Source: Thiohalobacter sp. (GTDB lineage Bacteria > Pseudomonadota > Gammaproteobacteria > Thiohalobacterales > Thiohalobacteraceae). From it: a stretch of DNA of 12,626 bases. The stretch covers positions 1 to 12,626 of the forward strand of contig JALVEM010000161.1 in assembly GCA_027030825.1 (NCBI GenBank), in the 5' to 3' direction. Below the pieces are notes generated by a model, which worked only from the letters and a program-made list of their open reading frames with translations, had not been told where the DNA came from and searched no databases. The translations under genes and the position numbers were made by a program. Positions 1-8,816 of the stretch are shown here, piece after piece (the first letter of the stretch is position 1; the number at the start of each line of letters is the position of its first letter).

Positions 1-1
1 A

Positions 2-856
2 GCCCACCATCTTCAGTTTTGGACCTTCGGCCGTCATCCCGACGGCACCTGGGGCTTCGCGCACGACGCCGCGGAGGCCAAGGCCATGGGCTTCTGGGCC
101 TTCCATCTGGATTCCCTGCTCTGGTCGCTGGGGCTGGGGCTGCTCTTCTTCTACGTCTTTCGGCGCGCCGCCCGTCAGGCCACCTCCGGCACGCCGGGCG
201 GGCTGCAGAATTTCGTCGAGTGGATCGTCGAGTTCATCGACGAGAACGTGCGGGGATCCTTTGCGGCGAAGAACGATCTGGTCGCGCCGCTGGCGCTCAC
301 CCTGTTCGGCTGGATCTTCCTCATGAACTTCATGGACCTGATCGCCGTCGACTGGCTGCCCATGCTGGCGCAGTGGATCGGCGCCACCTTCTTCGGCATG
401 GATCCGCACCACGTCTATTTCAAGGTGGTGCCCACCACCGATCCCAACATCACCTTCGGCCTGGCGCTCGGCGTGTTCTGGCTGATGCTCTACTATTCCG
501 TGAAGATCAAGGGTCTCGGCGGGTTCGTGGGCGAGCTCACCCTGCAGCCCTTCCAGTCGAAGAATCCGCTGATCAGGCTGGCGTTCATCCCGATCAACTT
601 TCTGCTCGAGACCGTCTCGCTGCTCTCCAAGCCGGTCTCGCTCTCGCTGCGACTGTTCGGCAACATGTACGCCGGCGAGACCATCTTCATCCTGATCGCG
701 CTCATGTACGGCGCCGGCCTGGCGCTGGGCGTCTTCGGCGGTCTGCTGCAGATCGGCTGGGCCATCTTCCACATCCTGATCATCACCCTGCAGGCGTTCA
801 TCTTCATGACGCTCACCGTGGTGTATCTGGACATGGCGCACCAGGCGCATCACTGA
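2..856 (+). CDS. atpB: ATP synthase F0 subunit a (5' partial)
   Basis: Membrane subunit a of F1F0 ATP synthase, which forms the proton half-channels beside the c-ring. The reading frame is open from base 2. The visible product is 284 residues, and the family's N-terminal His-His-Leu sits at the very edge, so only about 10-15 residues are missing. The ATG at 86 is internal, because conserved sequence precedes it. The hallmark SLRLFGNMYAGE segment is at bases 641-676, with the essential arginine encoded at 650-652 (E. coli R210 equivalent). The C-terminal helix WAIFHILIITLQAFIFM is nearly identical to E. coli. Five to six hydrophobic segments are visible. It is the first visible gene of the operon; atpI, if present, lies outside. 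The gap to atpE is 48 bp. Identification is certain. Confidence 0.98.
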   Translation, partial: AHHLQFWTFGRHPDGTWGFAHDAAEAKAMGFWAFHLDSLLWSLGLGLLFFYVFRRAARQATSGTPGGLQNFVEWIVEFIDENVRGSFAAKNDLVAPLALTLFGWIFLMNFMDLIAVDWLPMLAQWIGATFFGMDPHHVYFKVVPTTDPNITFGLALGVFWLMLYYSVKIKGLGGFVGELTLQPFQSKNPLIRLAFIPINFLLETVSLLSKPVSLSLRLFGNMYAGETIFILIALMYGAGLALGVFGGLLQIGWAIFHILIITLQAFIFMTLTVVYLDMAHQAHH

Positions 857-904
857 CGGATTTCGACGACTCACCATTCGGATCTACAGCTACAGGAGAC
901 AACC

Positions 905-1141
905 ATGGAAAATGCACTGCTCTACATCGCTGGCGCCCTGATGATGGGCCTGGGCGCGCTGGGGGCCGCGGTCGGCATCGGCATCCTCGGCGGCCGTTTT
1001 CTCGAGGGCGCCGCGCGGCAGCCGGAGCTCATTCCCATGCTGCGCACCCAGTTCTTCATCGTGATGGGTCTGGTCGACGCCGTGCCCATGATCGCCGTGG
1101 GTCTCGCGCTCTACGTCCTGTTCGCCGTCGCCGGCGGCTGA
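905..1141 (+). CDS. atpE: ATP synthase F0 subunit c
   Basis: Proteolipid that builds the rotating c-ring in the inner membrane. It is 78 residues (E. coli 79), a hairpin of two transmembrane helices joined by the polar loop RFLEGAARQP, which contacts gamma and epsilon. The ion-binding carboxylate is Asp58 in MGLVDAVPMIAVG, the same context as E. coli Asp61. The glutamine/glutamate/serine pattern of sodium-type rings is absent, so a proton-driven enzyme is expected. Helix 1 has the usual glycine-rich GIGILGG packing motif rather than the alanine-rich alkaliphile version. A strong ribosome binding site (AGGAGA, 894-899) lies 5 nt before the ATG, fitting the high copy number this subunit needs. 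Confidence 0.98.
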   Translation: MENALLYIAGALMMGLGALGAAVGIGILGGRFLEGAARQPELIPMLRTQFFIVMGLVDAVPMIAVGLALYVLFAVAGG

Positions 1142-1181
1142 TGCCGACGGGCGTCAGGCTCCCCGTTCCGGAGGTGCAAGC

Positions 1182-1652
1182 ATGAATCTGAACGCCACCC
1201 TCATCGGCCAGTCGATCGCGTTCTTCGTGTTCGTCTGGTTCTGCATGAAGTATGTGTGGCCCCCCCTGATCCGGGCGCTCGAGGAGCGTCGCGCACGCAT
1301 CGCCGACGGTCTGGCCGCGGCCGAACGCGGCCTGAGGGACCAGGAACTCGCACGCGAGAAGGCCGCGGAGATCCTGCACGAGGCGAAGCAGCAGGCCCAG
1401 GAGATCATCGGCCGGGCCGAGAAGCGGGCCGGCGAGATCGTCGAGGAGGCCAAGGCCGATGCGCGCGCCGAGGGCGAGCGGCTGCTGGCCGCGGCCCGGG
1501 CCGAGATCGACCAGGAACTCAACCGCGTGAAGGAAGACCTGCGTCGCCAGGTGGCGGCGCTGGCGATCGCCGGCGCCGAGCGGGTGCTCGAACGCGAGAT
1601 CGACGCCGCCGCCCACCAGGACATCCTGAACAAGCTGGCCGCCCAGCTCTGA
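1182..1652 (+). CDS. atpF: ATP synthase F0 subunit b
   Basis: Subunit b, the dimeric peripheral stalk that holds F1 static against F0. The 156 residues match the E. coli length exactly. The N-terminus MNLNATLIGQSIAFF and the membrane-exit motif FCMKYVWPPL are almost those of E. coli. One transmembrane helix (about residues 5-27) is followed by a long charged alpha-helix rich in Ala, Glu and Arg (about 30-140), which forms the right-handed coiled coil. The C-terminal AGAERVLEREID region binds delta. GGAGGT at 1170-1175 positions the start. It lies 40 bp after atpE and 13 bp before atpH, inside the operon. There is only one b gene, with no b' paralogue. Confidence 0.97.
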   Translation: MNLNATLIGQSIAFFVFVWFCMKYVWPPLIRALEERRARIADGLAAAERGLRDQELAREKAAEILHEAKQQAQEIIGRAEKRAGEIVEEAKADARAEGERLLAAARAEIDQELNRVKEDLRRQVAALAIAGAERVLEREIDAAAHQDILNKLAAQL

Positions 1653-1665
1653 GAGGACCGGCATC

Positions 1666-2202
1666 ATGGCTGAATCCATCACCGTCGCCCGTCCCTATGC
1701 CCAGGCCGTGTTCCGCCTGGCCCGCGAGGCCGGGCGCCTGGAGGCCTGGCAGGCGCAGCTCGACCTGCTGGCCGCCATCGCGGCGCATCCGGACATGGCG
1801 CGCCTCATCGGCGATCCCCGGCTGACCCGCGCGCAGCTCGCCGAGCTGGTCCTGGAGATCGCCGGCGAACGACTGGACGAGGCGGGACGGAATTTCGTGC
1901 GCCTGCTGGCCGAGAACCGGCGGATGGGCCTGCTGCCGGTCATCCGCGAACTCTTCACGCAGCTGCGGCACGCGGCCGAGGGCGAGGTGGACGTGGAACT
2001 GGTGACCGCGAGCGAGGTCCCGGACGCCCTGGTCGGGCAGATCGCCGATGCCCTGCGCCGGCGTCTGAACCGGGAGGTCTCCCTGTCCACCCGCATCGAT
2101 CCCGGCCTGCTGGGCGGCGCCGTCATCCGGGCGGGCGATCTGGTCATTGACGGTTCGGTGCGGGGCAGGCTCGCGCGCCTGGCCCAGCTGCTGAGCCATT
2201 GA
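1666..2202 (+). CDS. atpH: ATP synthase F1 subunit delta
   Basis: Subunit delta (OSCP homologue), which clamps the b-dimer to the top of the F1 hexamer. It has 178 residues (E. coli 177). The N-terminal helical domain begins TVARPYAQAVFRLA, the standard delta signature. The C-terminal domain contains the VELVTASEVP segment and the family's closing GLLGGAVIRAGDLVIDGSVRGRL (about residues 146-170), written here only to locate it. The start is preceded by GAGAGGA (1651-1657), which overlaps the atpF stop, suggesting coupled translation. atpA starts 13 bp downstream. Confidence 0.97.
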   Translation: MAESITVARPYAQAVFRLAREAGRLEAWQAQLDLLAAIAAHPDMARLIGDPRLTRAQLAELVLEIAGERLDEAGRNFVRLLAENRRMGLLPVIRELFTQLRHAAEGEVDVELVTASEVPDALVGQIADALRRRLNREVSLSTRIDPGLLGGAVIRAGDLVIDGSVRGRLARLAQLLSH

Positions 2203-2215
2203 GAGGAATCGAACC

Positions 2216-3757
<1,542 letters not shown>

Positions 3758-3764
3758 GCGAGAC

Positions 3765-3777
3765 GCCGCATCGCGGC
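3765..3777 (+). promoter_or_regulatory. Small hairpin between atpA and atpG
   Basis: GCCGC/GCGGC with a 3-nt loop ends 3 nt before the GGAGAG ribosome binding site of atpG. It could tune atpG translation, since gamma is needed at one copy per three alpha. There is no T-run, so it is not a terminator. Confidence 0.3.
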
Positions 3778-3792
3778 ATCGGAGAGTGACAG

Positions 3793-4653
3793 ATGGCTGG
3801 CGCGAAAGAGATACGCACCAAGATCAAGAGCATCGGCAGCACCCAGAAGATCACCAAGGCCATGGAGATGGTCGCGGCGAGCAAGATGCGCCGCGCCCAG
3901 GAACGCATGCAGTCCTCGCGGCCCTACGCCGAGCGGATCCGCCGGGTGATCGCGCACATGGCCCACGCCCATCCCGAGTACCGGCACCCCTTCCTGGTGC
4001 CGCGCGACGTCGGGCGGGTGGGGCTGATCGTGGTCTCCACCGATCGCGGTCTGTGCGGCGGCCTGAACATCAACCTGTTCAAGGCCGTGATCTCGGCCAT
4101 GCAGGAATGGCATGCCTCCGGCTGGGAGATCGATCTGGCCGTGTTCGGCACCAAGGCGCAGCAGTTCTTCAAGCGCATCGGCGGCAACATCGTCGCCGAG
4201 ACCACCCACATGGGCGACGCGCCGCTGGTCACCGATCTGATCGGCCCCGTCAAGGTCATGCTCGATGCCCACGTCGAGGGCCGGATCGACCGCCTCTATC
4301 TGGCCTACAACCGGTTCGTGAACACCATGACCCAGCGTCCCGTGGTCGAGCAGCTGATCCCGGTCGAGCCCGAGGAGGACGAGCAGCTGCGGCATCACTG
4401 GGACTACATCTACGAGCCCGAGGCCCAGCCGGTGGTCGATGCCCTGATGACGCGCTACATCGAATCGCTGGTCTATCAGGCCGTGGTCGAGAACGTGGCC
4501 AGCGAAATGGCCGCGCGCATGGTCGCCATGAAGGCCGCCTCGGACAACGCCGGCACGCTCATCGACGAACTGCAGCTCGCCTACAACAAGGCGCGCCAGG
4601 CCGCGATCACGCAGGAGCTCTCGGAGATCGTCAGCGGCGCCGCGGCCGTCTGA
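3793..4653 (+). CDS. atpG: ATP synthase F1 subunit gamma
   Basis: Central rotor shaft turned by the c-ring inside the alpha3beta3 hexamer. It has 286 residues (E. coli 287). The N-terminal coiled-coil helix opens with KEIRTKIKSIGSTQKITKAM, and the C-terminal helix contains the family signature ending in LAYNKARQAAITQEL (about residues 262-276). The middle carries the Rossmann-like domain with STDRGLCGGLN (about 85-95). GGAGAG at 3781-3786 lies 6 nt before the ATG. The gap to atpA is 35 bp and holds a small hairpin just upstream of the ribosome binding site. Identification is certain. Confidence 0.98.
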   Translation: MAGAKEIRTKIKSIGSTQKITKAMEMVAASKMRRAQERMQSSRPYAERIRRVIAHMAHAHPEYRHPFLVPRDVGRVGLIVVSTDRGLCGGLNINLFKAVISAMQEWHASGWEIDLAVFGTKAQQFFKRIGGNIVAETTHMGDAPLVTDLIGPVKVMLDAHVEGRIDRLYLAYNRFVNTMTQRPVVEQLIPVEPEEDEQLRHHWDYIYEPEAQPVVDALMTRYIESLVYQAVVENVASEMAARMVAMKAASDNAGTLIDELQLAYNKARQAAITQELSEIVSGAAAV

Positions 4654-4661
4654 GGCATCAC

Positions 4662-4686
4662 GGCGCGCGCCGGGCGGCGCAGCGCC
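4662..4686 (+). promoter_or_regulatory. GC-rich palindromes between atpG and atpD
   Basis: GGCGCGCGCC (4662-4671) is a perfect palindrome, and GGCGC (4676-4680) pairs with GCGCC (4682-4686) or, alternatively, the latter with 4662-4666. The cluster lies 17 nt before the atpD ribosome binding site and may mark an mRNA processing or translational control point. In a GC-rich genome such palindromes also arise by chance. Confidence 0.3.
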
Positions 4687-4719
4687 AGCACGGAATTCGA
4701 TTCAGGAGAGGACAGCAAC

Positions 4720-6096
<1,377 letters not shown>

Positions 6097-6120
6097 CCGG
6101 CGAGAACGAGGTAGCCCATC

Positions 6121-6552
6121 ATGGCCATGACCATCCATGTCGACATCGTCAGCGCCGAGCGGGAGATCTACTCCGGCACGGCCACCATGGTCTTCGCGCC
6201 GGCGGAGATGGGCGAGGTCGGCATCGCGCCCCGGCATGCGCCGCTGCTCACCCGGCTGGTGCCGGGCGAGGTGCGGGTGCGGGATCAGCAGGGCAACGAA
6301 CAGAGCTTCTTCGTCTCCGGCGGCATGCTCGAGGTGCAGCCGCACGTGGTCACCGTGCTCTCCGACACGGCGGTGCGCGCCGCCGACCTCGACGAGGCCA
6401 GGGCCCTGGAGGCCAAGCGCCGCGCAGAAGAGGCCCTGGCCGACCGCCAGAGCGACATCGACTATGCCCGCGCCCAGGCCGAACTGGCCGAGGCCGTGGC
6501 CCAGCTGCGCACCATCGAGAAGCTCCGCAAGCGCATGGGGGGCGGGAGCTGA
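6121..6552 (+). CDS. atpC: ATP synthase F1 subunit epsilon
   Basis: Rotor subunit at the foot of gamma; its C-terminal helices can inhibit ATP hydrolysis. It has 143 residues (E. coli 139). The N-terminal beta-sandwich (about 1-87) begins MAMTIHVDIVSAEREIYSG, very close to E. coli, and contains GEVGIAPRHAPLLT. The C-terminal two-helix hairpin (about 90-140) is present and full length, so the auto-inhibitory domain is probably functional. A second ATG two codons in is possible, but the first gives the family N-terminus. It is the last gene of the atp operon, 24 bp after atpD, with ACGAGGT upstream. Confidence 0.97.
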   Translation: MAMTIHVDIVSAEREIYSGTATMVFAPAEMGEVGIAPRHAPLLTRLVPGEVRVRDQQGNEQSFFVSGGMLEVQPHVVTVLSDTAVRAADLDEARALEAKRRAEEALADRQSDIDYARAQAELAEAVAQLRTIEKLRKRMGGGS

Positions 6553-6563
6553 TCCCGACGTGG

Positions 6564-6592
6564 TTGCTCCGCGCCGGCGGGAGTGATTCAAT
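6564..6592 (+). promoter_or_regulatory. Possible sigma70 promoter ahead of the SlyD-like gene
   Basis: TTGCTC (6564-6569) and TTCAAT (6587-6592) are separated by exactly 17 bp. The -35 keeps the TTG and the -10 matches TATAAT at four of six positions. It would give the downstream isomerase/glmU genes expression independent of the atp operon. Support is the pattern alone, and chance matches of this quality are common. Confidence 0.3.
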
Positions 6593-6597
6593 GGGAC

Positions 6598-6652
6598 GGC
6601 ACCGGCGTGCCGGACAGCATGCAGGCTGTTGGACAACCCGCAGGCGGGGTTG
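6598..6652 (+). promoter_or_regulatory. Three consecutive short inverted repeats in the atpC-slyD-like gap
   Basis: Three hairpins follow one another: GGCAC/GTGCC with a 4-nt loop (6598-6611), ACAGC/GCTGT with a 6-nt loop (6614-6629), and CAACCC/GGGTTG with a 7-nt loop (6634-6652). None is followed by a T-run, so they do not look like an intrinsic terminator. They end 14 nt before the ribosome binding site of the next gene and may be mRNA processing, stabilising or attenuation structures. The inverted repeats are read directly; the function is inference. Confidence 0.4.
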
Positions 6653-6677
6653 CAACGGCTCTGTGAAGGGAGGATGC

Positions 6678-7160
6678 ATGGACATGACACAGGTCACCAG
6701 GGGCAAGCACGTCTCGATCACCTACCGGATCTGCGACGAGCAGGGCAACGTCCTGGAACAGAACGATTTCCCGGTCAGTTACATCCATGGCGGGCCGAAC
6801 GACATGTTCGAGCCGATCGAGGCGGCGCTCGAGGGCAAGCGGGTCGGAGATACCGTGGAGGTCGTGCTCACCCCGGAGGAGGCCTTCGGCTATCCGGATC
6901 CCAACCTGACCTTCACCGACGTCATCGAGAACGTCCCCCCCGAGGTGCGGAGAGTGGGCGCCGAGGTCCAGATGCAGAACGACCGGGGCGAGATCCGCAT
7001 CTTTCGCGTCTCCGAGATCAGGGACGGCAAGCTCACCATCGACGGCAACCATCCCTTCGCCGGCAAGACCCTGGTCTACCGGGTCCAGGTTCAGGATATC
7101 CGGGACGCGACCGAAGAAGAGATGAAGCACGGTGCTGGCGGAGGCCAGCCCCTGCACTGA
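6678..7160 (+). CDS. SlyD-like FKBP-type peptidyl-prolyl cis-trans isomerase
   Basis: Predicted cytoplasmic prolyl isomerase and folding chaperone of the SlyD/SlpA branch of FKBPs. It has 160 residues. The FKBP half-domain is visible as GKHVSITYRICDEQGNVLE (residues 9-27), the YIHGGPNDMFEPIEAALEGK stretch (35-54) and the VVLTPEEAFGYPDP entry into the insert-in-flap domain (about 73-120). The domain closes with DGNHPFAGKTLVYRVQV (122-138) and the SlyD-typical RDATEEEMKHG. The histidine/cysteine-rich nickel-binding tail of E. coli SlyD is missing; the protein ends HGAGGGQPLH. Start chosen: AAGGGAGG (6666-6673) precedes ATG 6678, and ATG 6684 is an alternative. An upstream in-frame TTG at 6564 would add 38 residues unlike the family. 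It sits between atpC and glmU, 34 bp ahead of glmU. Confidence 0.92.
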   Translation: MDMTQVTRGKHVSITYRICDEQGNVLEQNDFPVSYIHGGPNDMFEPIEAALEGKRVGDTVEVVLTPEEAFGYPDPNLTFTDVIENVPPEVRRVGAEVQMQNDRGEIRIFRVSEIRDGKLTIDGNHPFAGKTLVYRVQVQDIRDATEEEMKHGAGGGQPLH

Positions 7161-7194
7161 CAGGTGTTGATCCGGATCCCGGTTTGACGACGCA

Positions 7195-8568
7195 ATGTCT
7201 TCCGAAACACCCCTGAGCGTGGTCGTACTGGCCGCCGGCCAGGGCACGCGCATGCGTTCGGACCGGCCCAAGGTGCTGCATGCCCTGGCGGGCCGCCCGC
7301 TGCTGGCGCACGTGCTCGCCACGGCCCGGGCGCTCTCCCCGCAACGCCTGATCGTCGTGCATGGCCATGGCGGCGACCGGGTGCGCGAGGCGGTCGATGC
7401 CCCGGATCTCGTCTGGGTGGCGCAGGATCGCCAGCTCGGCACCGGGCATGCCGTGGCCTGCGCCCTGCCGGCCGCGGCAGAGACGGGCACGGTGCTGGTC
7501 CTCTATGGCGACGTGCCTCTGATCCGCGCCGAGACGCTGGCGCCGCTGATCGAAGCGGCGAACGAAGGCGCGGTGGGCCTGCTCACCGCCCGCCTGCAGG
7601 ATCCCGCGGGCTACGGCCGCATCCTGCGCGACACCGAAGGCCGGGTGCTCGGCATCGTCGAGGAGAAGGACGCCACTCCCGAACAGCGAGGCATCGACGA
7701 GGTCAACACCGGATTTCTGGCAGCCCCGGCCGCGCGTCTGCGCGAGTGGGTCACGAATCTCGGCTGCGACAATGCCCAGGGCGAGTACTACCTGACCGAT
7801 GTGGTCGCCGCCGCCGTGGCCGAAAGGGTGCCGGTACGCACCGCGAGCGCCGACCCGGACGAGGTCGAAGGGGTCAACGATCGCGCCCAGCTGGCCCGGC
7901 TGGAGCGCCGCTTCCAGCGCCGCCAGGCCGAGGCCCTGATGCGTGCCGGCGTCACCCTGCGCGACCCGGACCGCTTCGATCTGCGCGGCAGCCTCGAGCA
8001 CGGCCGGGACGTGGAGATCGACGTGGGCGTGGTTCTGGAAGGCGACGTCAGGCTGGGCGATGGTGTACGTATCGGCCCATACAGCGTGCTCCGCAACGTC
8101 ACCGTGGCCGAGGGCGCAGAGATTCTCTCGCACTGCGTGATCGAGGATGCCGAGATCGGCCCGGGCGTCTCGGTCGGCCCCTTCGCCCGCCTGCGGCCCG
8201 GCACCCGGCTGGCGGCCCGCGCGAAGGTGGGCAACTTCGTCGAGATCAAGAACAGCGAGATCGGCGAGGGCAGCAAGGTCAATCATCTGAGCTACATCGG
8301 CGACACCAGCATGGGTCGGGACGTCAACGTGGGCGCCGGCACCATCACCTGCAACTACGATGGCGCCCGCAAGCATCGCACCGTCATCGAGGACGAGGCC
8401 TTCATTGGCTCCGATACCCAGCTGGTCGCACCGGTGCGGGTCGGCCGGGGCGCCACCCTGGGTGCCGGCACCACGCTCACGAAGGATGCGCCACCCGGTG
8501 AACTCACCCTCTCCCGGGTGCCCCAGCAGACCCGCAAGGGCTGGAAGCGGCCGGTGAAGAAGAAGTGA
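7195..8568 (+). CDS. glmU: Bifunctional N-acetylglucosamine-1-phosphate uridyltransferase / glucosamine-1-phosphate acetyltransferase
   Basis: Makes UDP-GlcNAc in two steps: acetyl-CoA-dependent acetylation of glucosamine-1-phosphate, then uridylylation with UTP. It acts in the cytoplasm and feeds peptidoglycan and LPS synthesis. It has 457 residues (E. coli 456). The uridyltransferase domain (about 1-230) has LAAGQGTRM (12-20, Arg19), PKVLH (25-29), QLGTGHA (80-86) and the metal-binding GDVPL with Asp106. The left-handed beta-helix acetyltransferase domain (about 255-445) shows hexapeptide repeats, the catalytic histidine His364 in KVNHLSYIGD, and GTITCNYDG (382-390). ATG 7195 gives the family N-terminus, although no convincing Shine-Dalgarno sequence precedes it. 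Translation may depend on the gene 34 bp upstream. Its stop codon merges with a tandem repeat. Confidence 0.98.
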   Translation: MSSETPLSVVVLAAGQGTRMRSDRPKVLHALAGRPLLAHVLATARALSPQRLIVVHGHGGDRVREAVDAPDLVWVAQDRQLGTGHAVACALPAAAETGTVLVLYGDVPLIRAETLAPLIEAANEGAVGLLTARLQDPAGYGRILRDTEGRVLGIVEEKDATPEQRGIDEVNTGFLAAPAARLREWVTNLGCDNAQGEYYLTDVVAAAVAERVPVRTASADPDEVEGVNDRAQLARLERRFQRRQAEALMRAGVTLRDPDRFDLRGSLEHGRDVEIDVGVVLEGDVRLGDGVRIGPYSVLRNVTVAEGAEILSHCVIEDAEIGPGVSVGPFARLRPGTRLAARAKVGNFVEIKNSEIGEGSKVNHLSYIGDTSMGRDVNVGAGTITCNYDGARKHRTVIEDEAFIGSDTQLVAPVRVGRGATLGAGTTLTKDAPPGELTLSRVPQQTRKGWKRPVKKK

Positions 8569-8660
8569 GGAGTGAGGCGTGAGGAGTGAGGCGTGAGGAG
8601 TGAGGCGTGAGGAGTGAGGAGTGAGGAGTGAGGCGTGAGGAGTGAGGAGTGAGGAGTGAG
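8567..8660 (+). repeat. Tandem heptanucleotide array, 13 copies of GAGGMGT
   Basis: Thirteen perfect 7-mers run head to tail from 8567 to 8657, followed by a partial GAG. Each is GAGGAGT (A) or GAGGCGT (C), differing only at the fifth base. The order is A C A C A C A A A C A A A, so two C units are never adjacent. The first unit supplies the last two bases of the glmU TGA. The + strand is almost all purine. The complementary strand has no stop codon in any frame and would read Leu-Thr-Pro-His-Ser-Ser, which produces spurious antisense open frames. Units are too short and lack spacers, so this is not CRISPR. The repeat and its sequence are certain; its role is unknown. Confidence 0.97.
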
Positions 8661-8669
8661 AGGGAGCGC

Positions 8670-8697
8670 CACGGAAGCACACGGAAAGCACGGAAAG
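8670..8697 (+). repeat. Three CACGGAA(A)G units downstream of the heptad array
   Basis: CACGGAAG (8670-8677), CACGGAAAG (8680-8688) and CACGGAAAG (8689-8697) occur nearly back to back, then run into AGAAAAACC. The units have a different sequence from the heptads and lie 9 bp beyond them. The remainder of the gap to glmS (8698-8816) shows no gene, no clear promoter and no clear terminator apart from the glmS ribosome binding site. Confidence 0.8.
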
Positions 8698-8799
8698 AGA
8701 AAAACCACCGTTGTTCCGGGGCATCGAAAAGGGAATTGCAACGCCTGGGGGAGAGTGAATGGAGACGGCTGTCCGGTGAGGACATGGGCGGTGGGACGT

Positions 8800-8807
8800 A
8801 AGGGAGG
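8800..8807 (+). promoter_or_regulatory. Ribosome binding site of glmS
   Basis: AAGGGAGG lies 9 nt before ATG 8817. It fixes the start that leaves Cys2 as the N-terminal nucleophile, which GlmS requires. Confidence 0.75.
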
Positions 8808-8816
8808 CAGCGGCTG

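Noticed and set aside
86..88. ATG 86 as the atpB start
   Set aside because: The frame is open upstream to base 2 and encodes the conserved His-His-Leu N-terminal region, so the gene is cut by the window edge.
905..1141. Sodium-driven or alkaliphile-type c-ring
   Set aside because: The binding residue is Asp in the E. coli-like GLVDAVP context, without the sodium ligands or the alanine-rich helix 1 pattern.
6564..6677. TTG 6564 as the start of the SlyD-like gene
   Set aside because: The extra 38 residues are Arg/Gly-rich and unlike the family, they run through the hairpin region, and ATG 6678 follows a clear AAGGGAGG.
8567..8660. CRISPR array
   Set aside because: Units are 7 bp, directly adjacent, with no spacers and no cas genes in the window.
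7033..8724. Antisense open frame with LLTPHSS repeats spanning glmU and the heptad array
   Set aside because: The repeat is simply open in all frames on that strand; the remainder is a shadow of glmU.
8698..8816. glmS ribozyme or GlmZ-type control site upstream of glmS
   Set aside because: No ribozyme core is recognisable and the lineage is not expected to have one; no convincing small-RNA pairing site can be read by eye.
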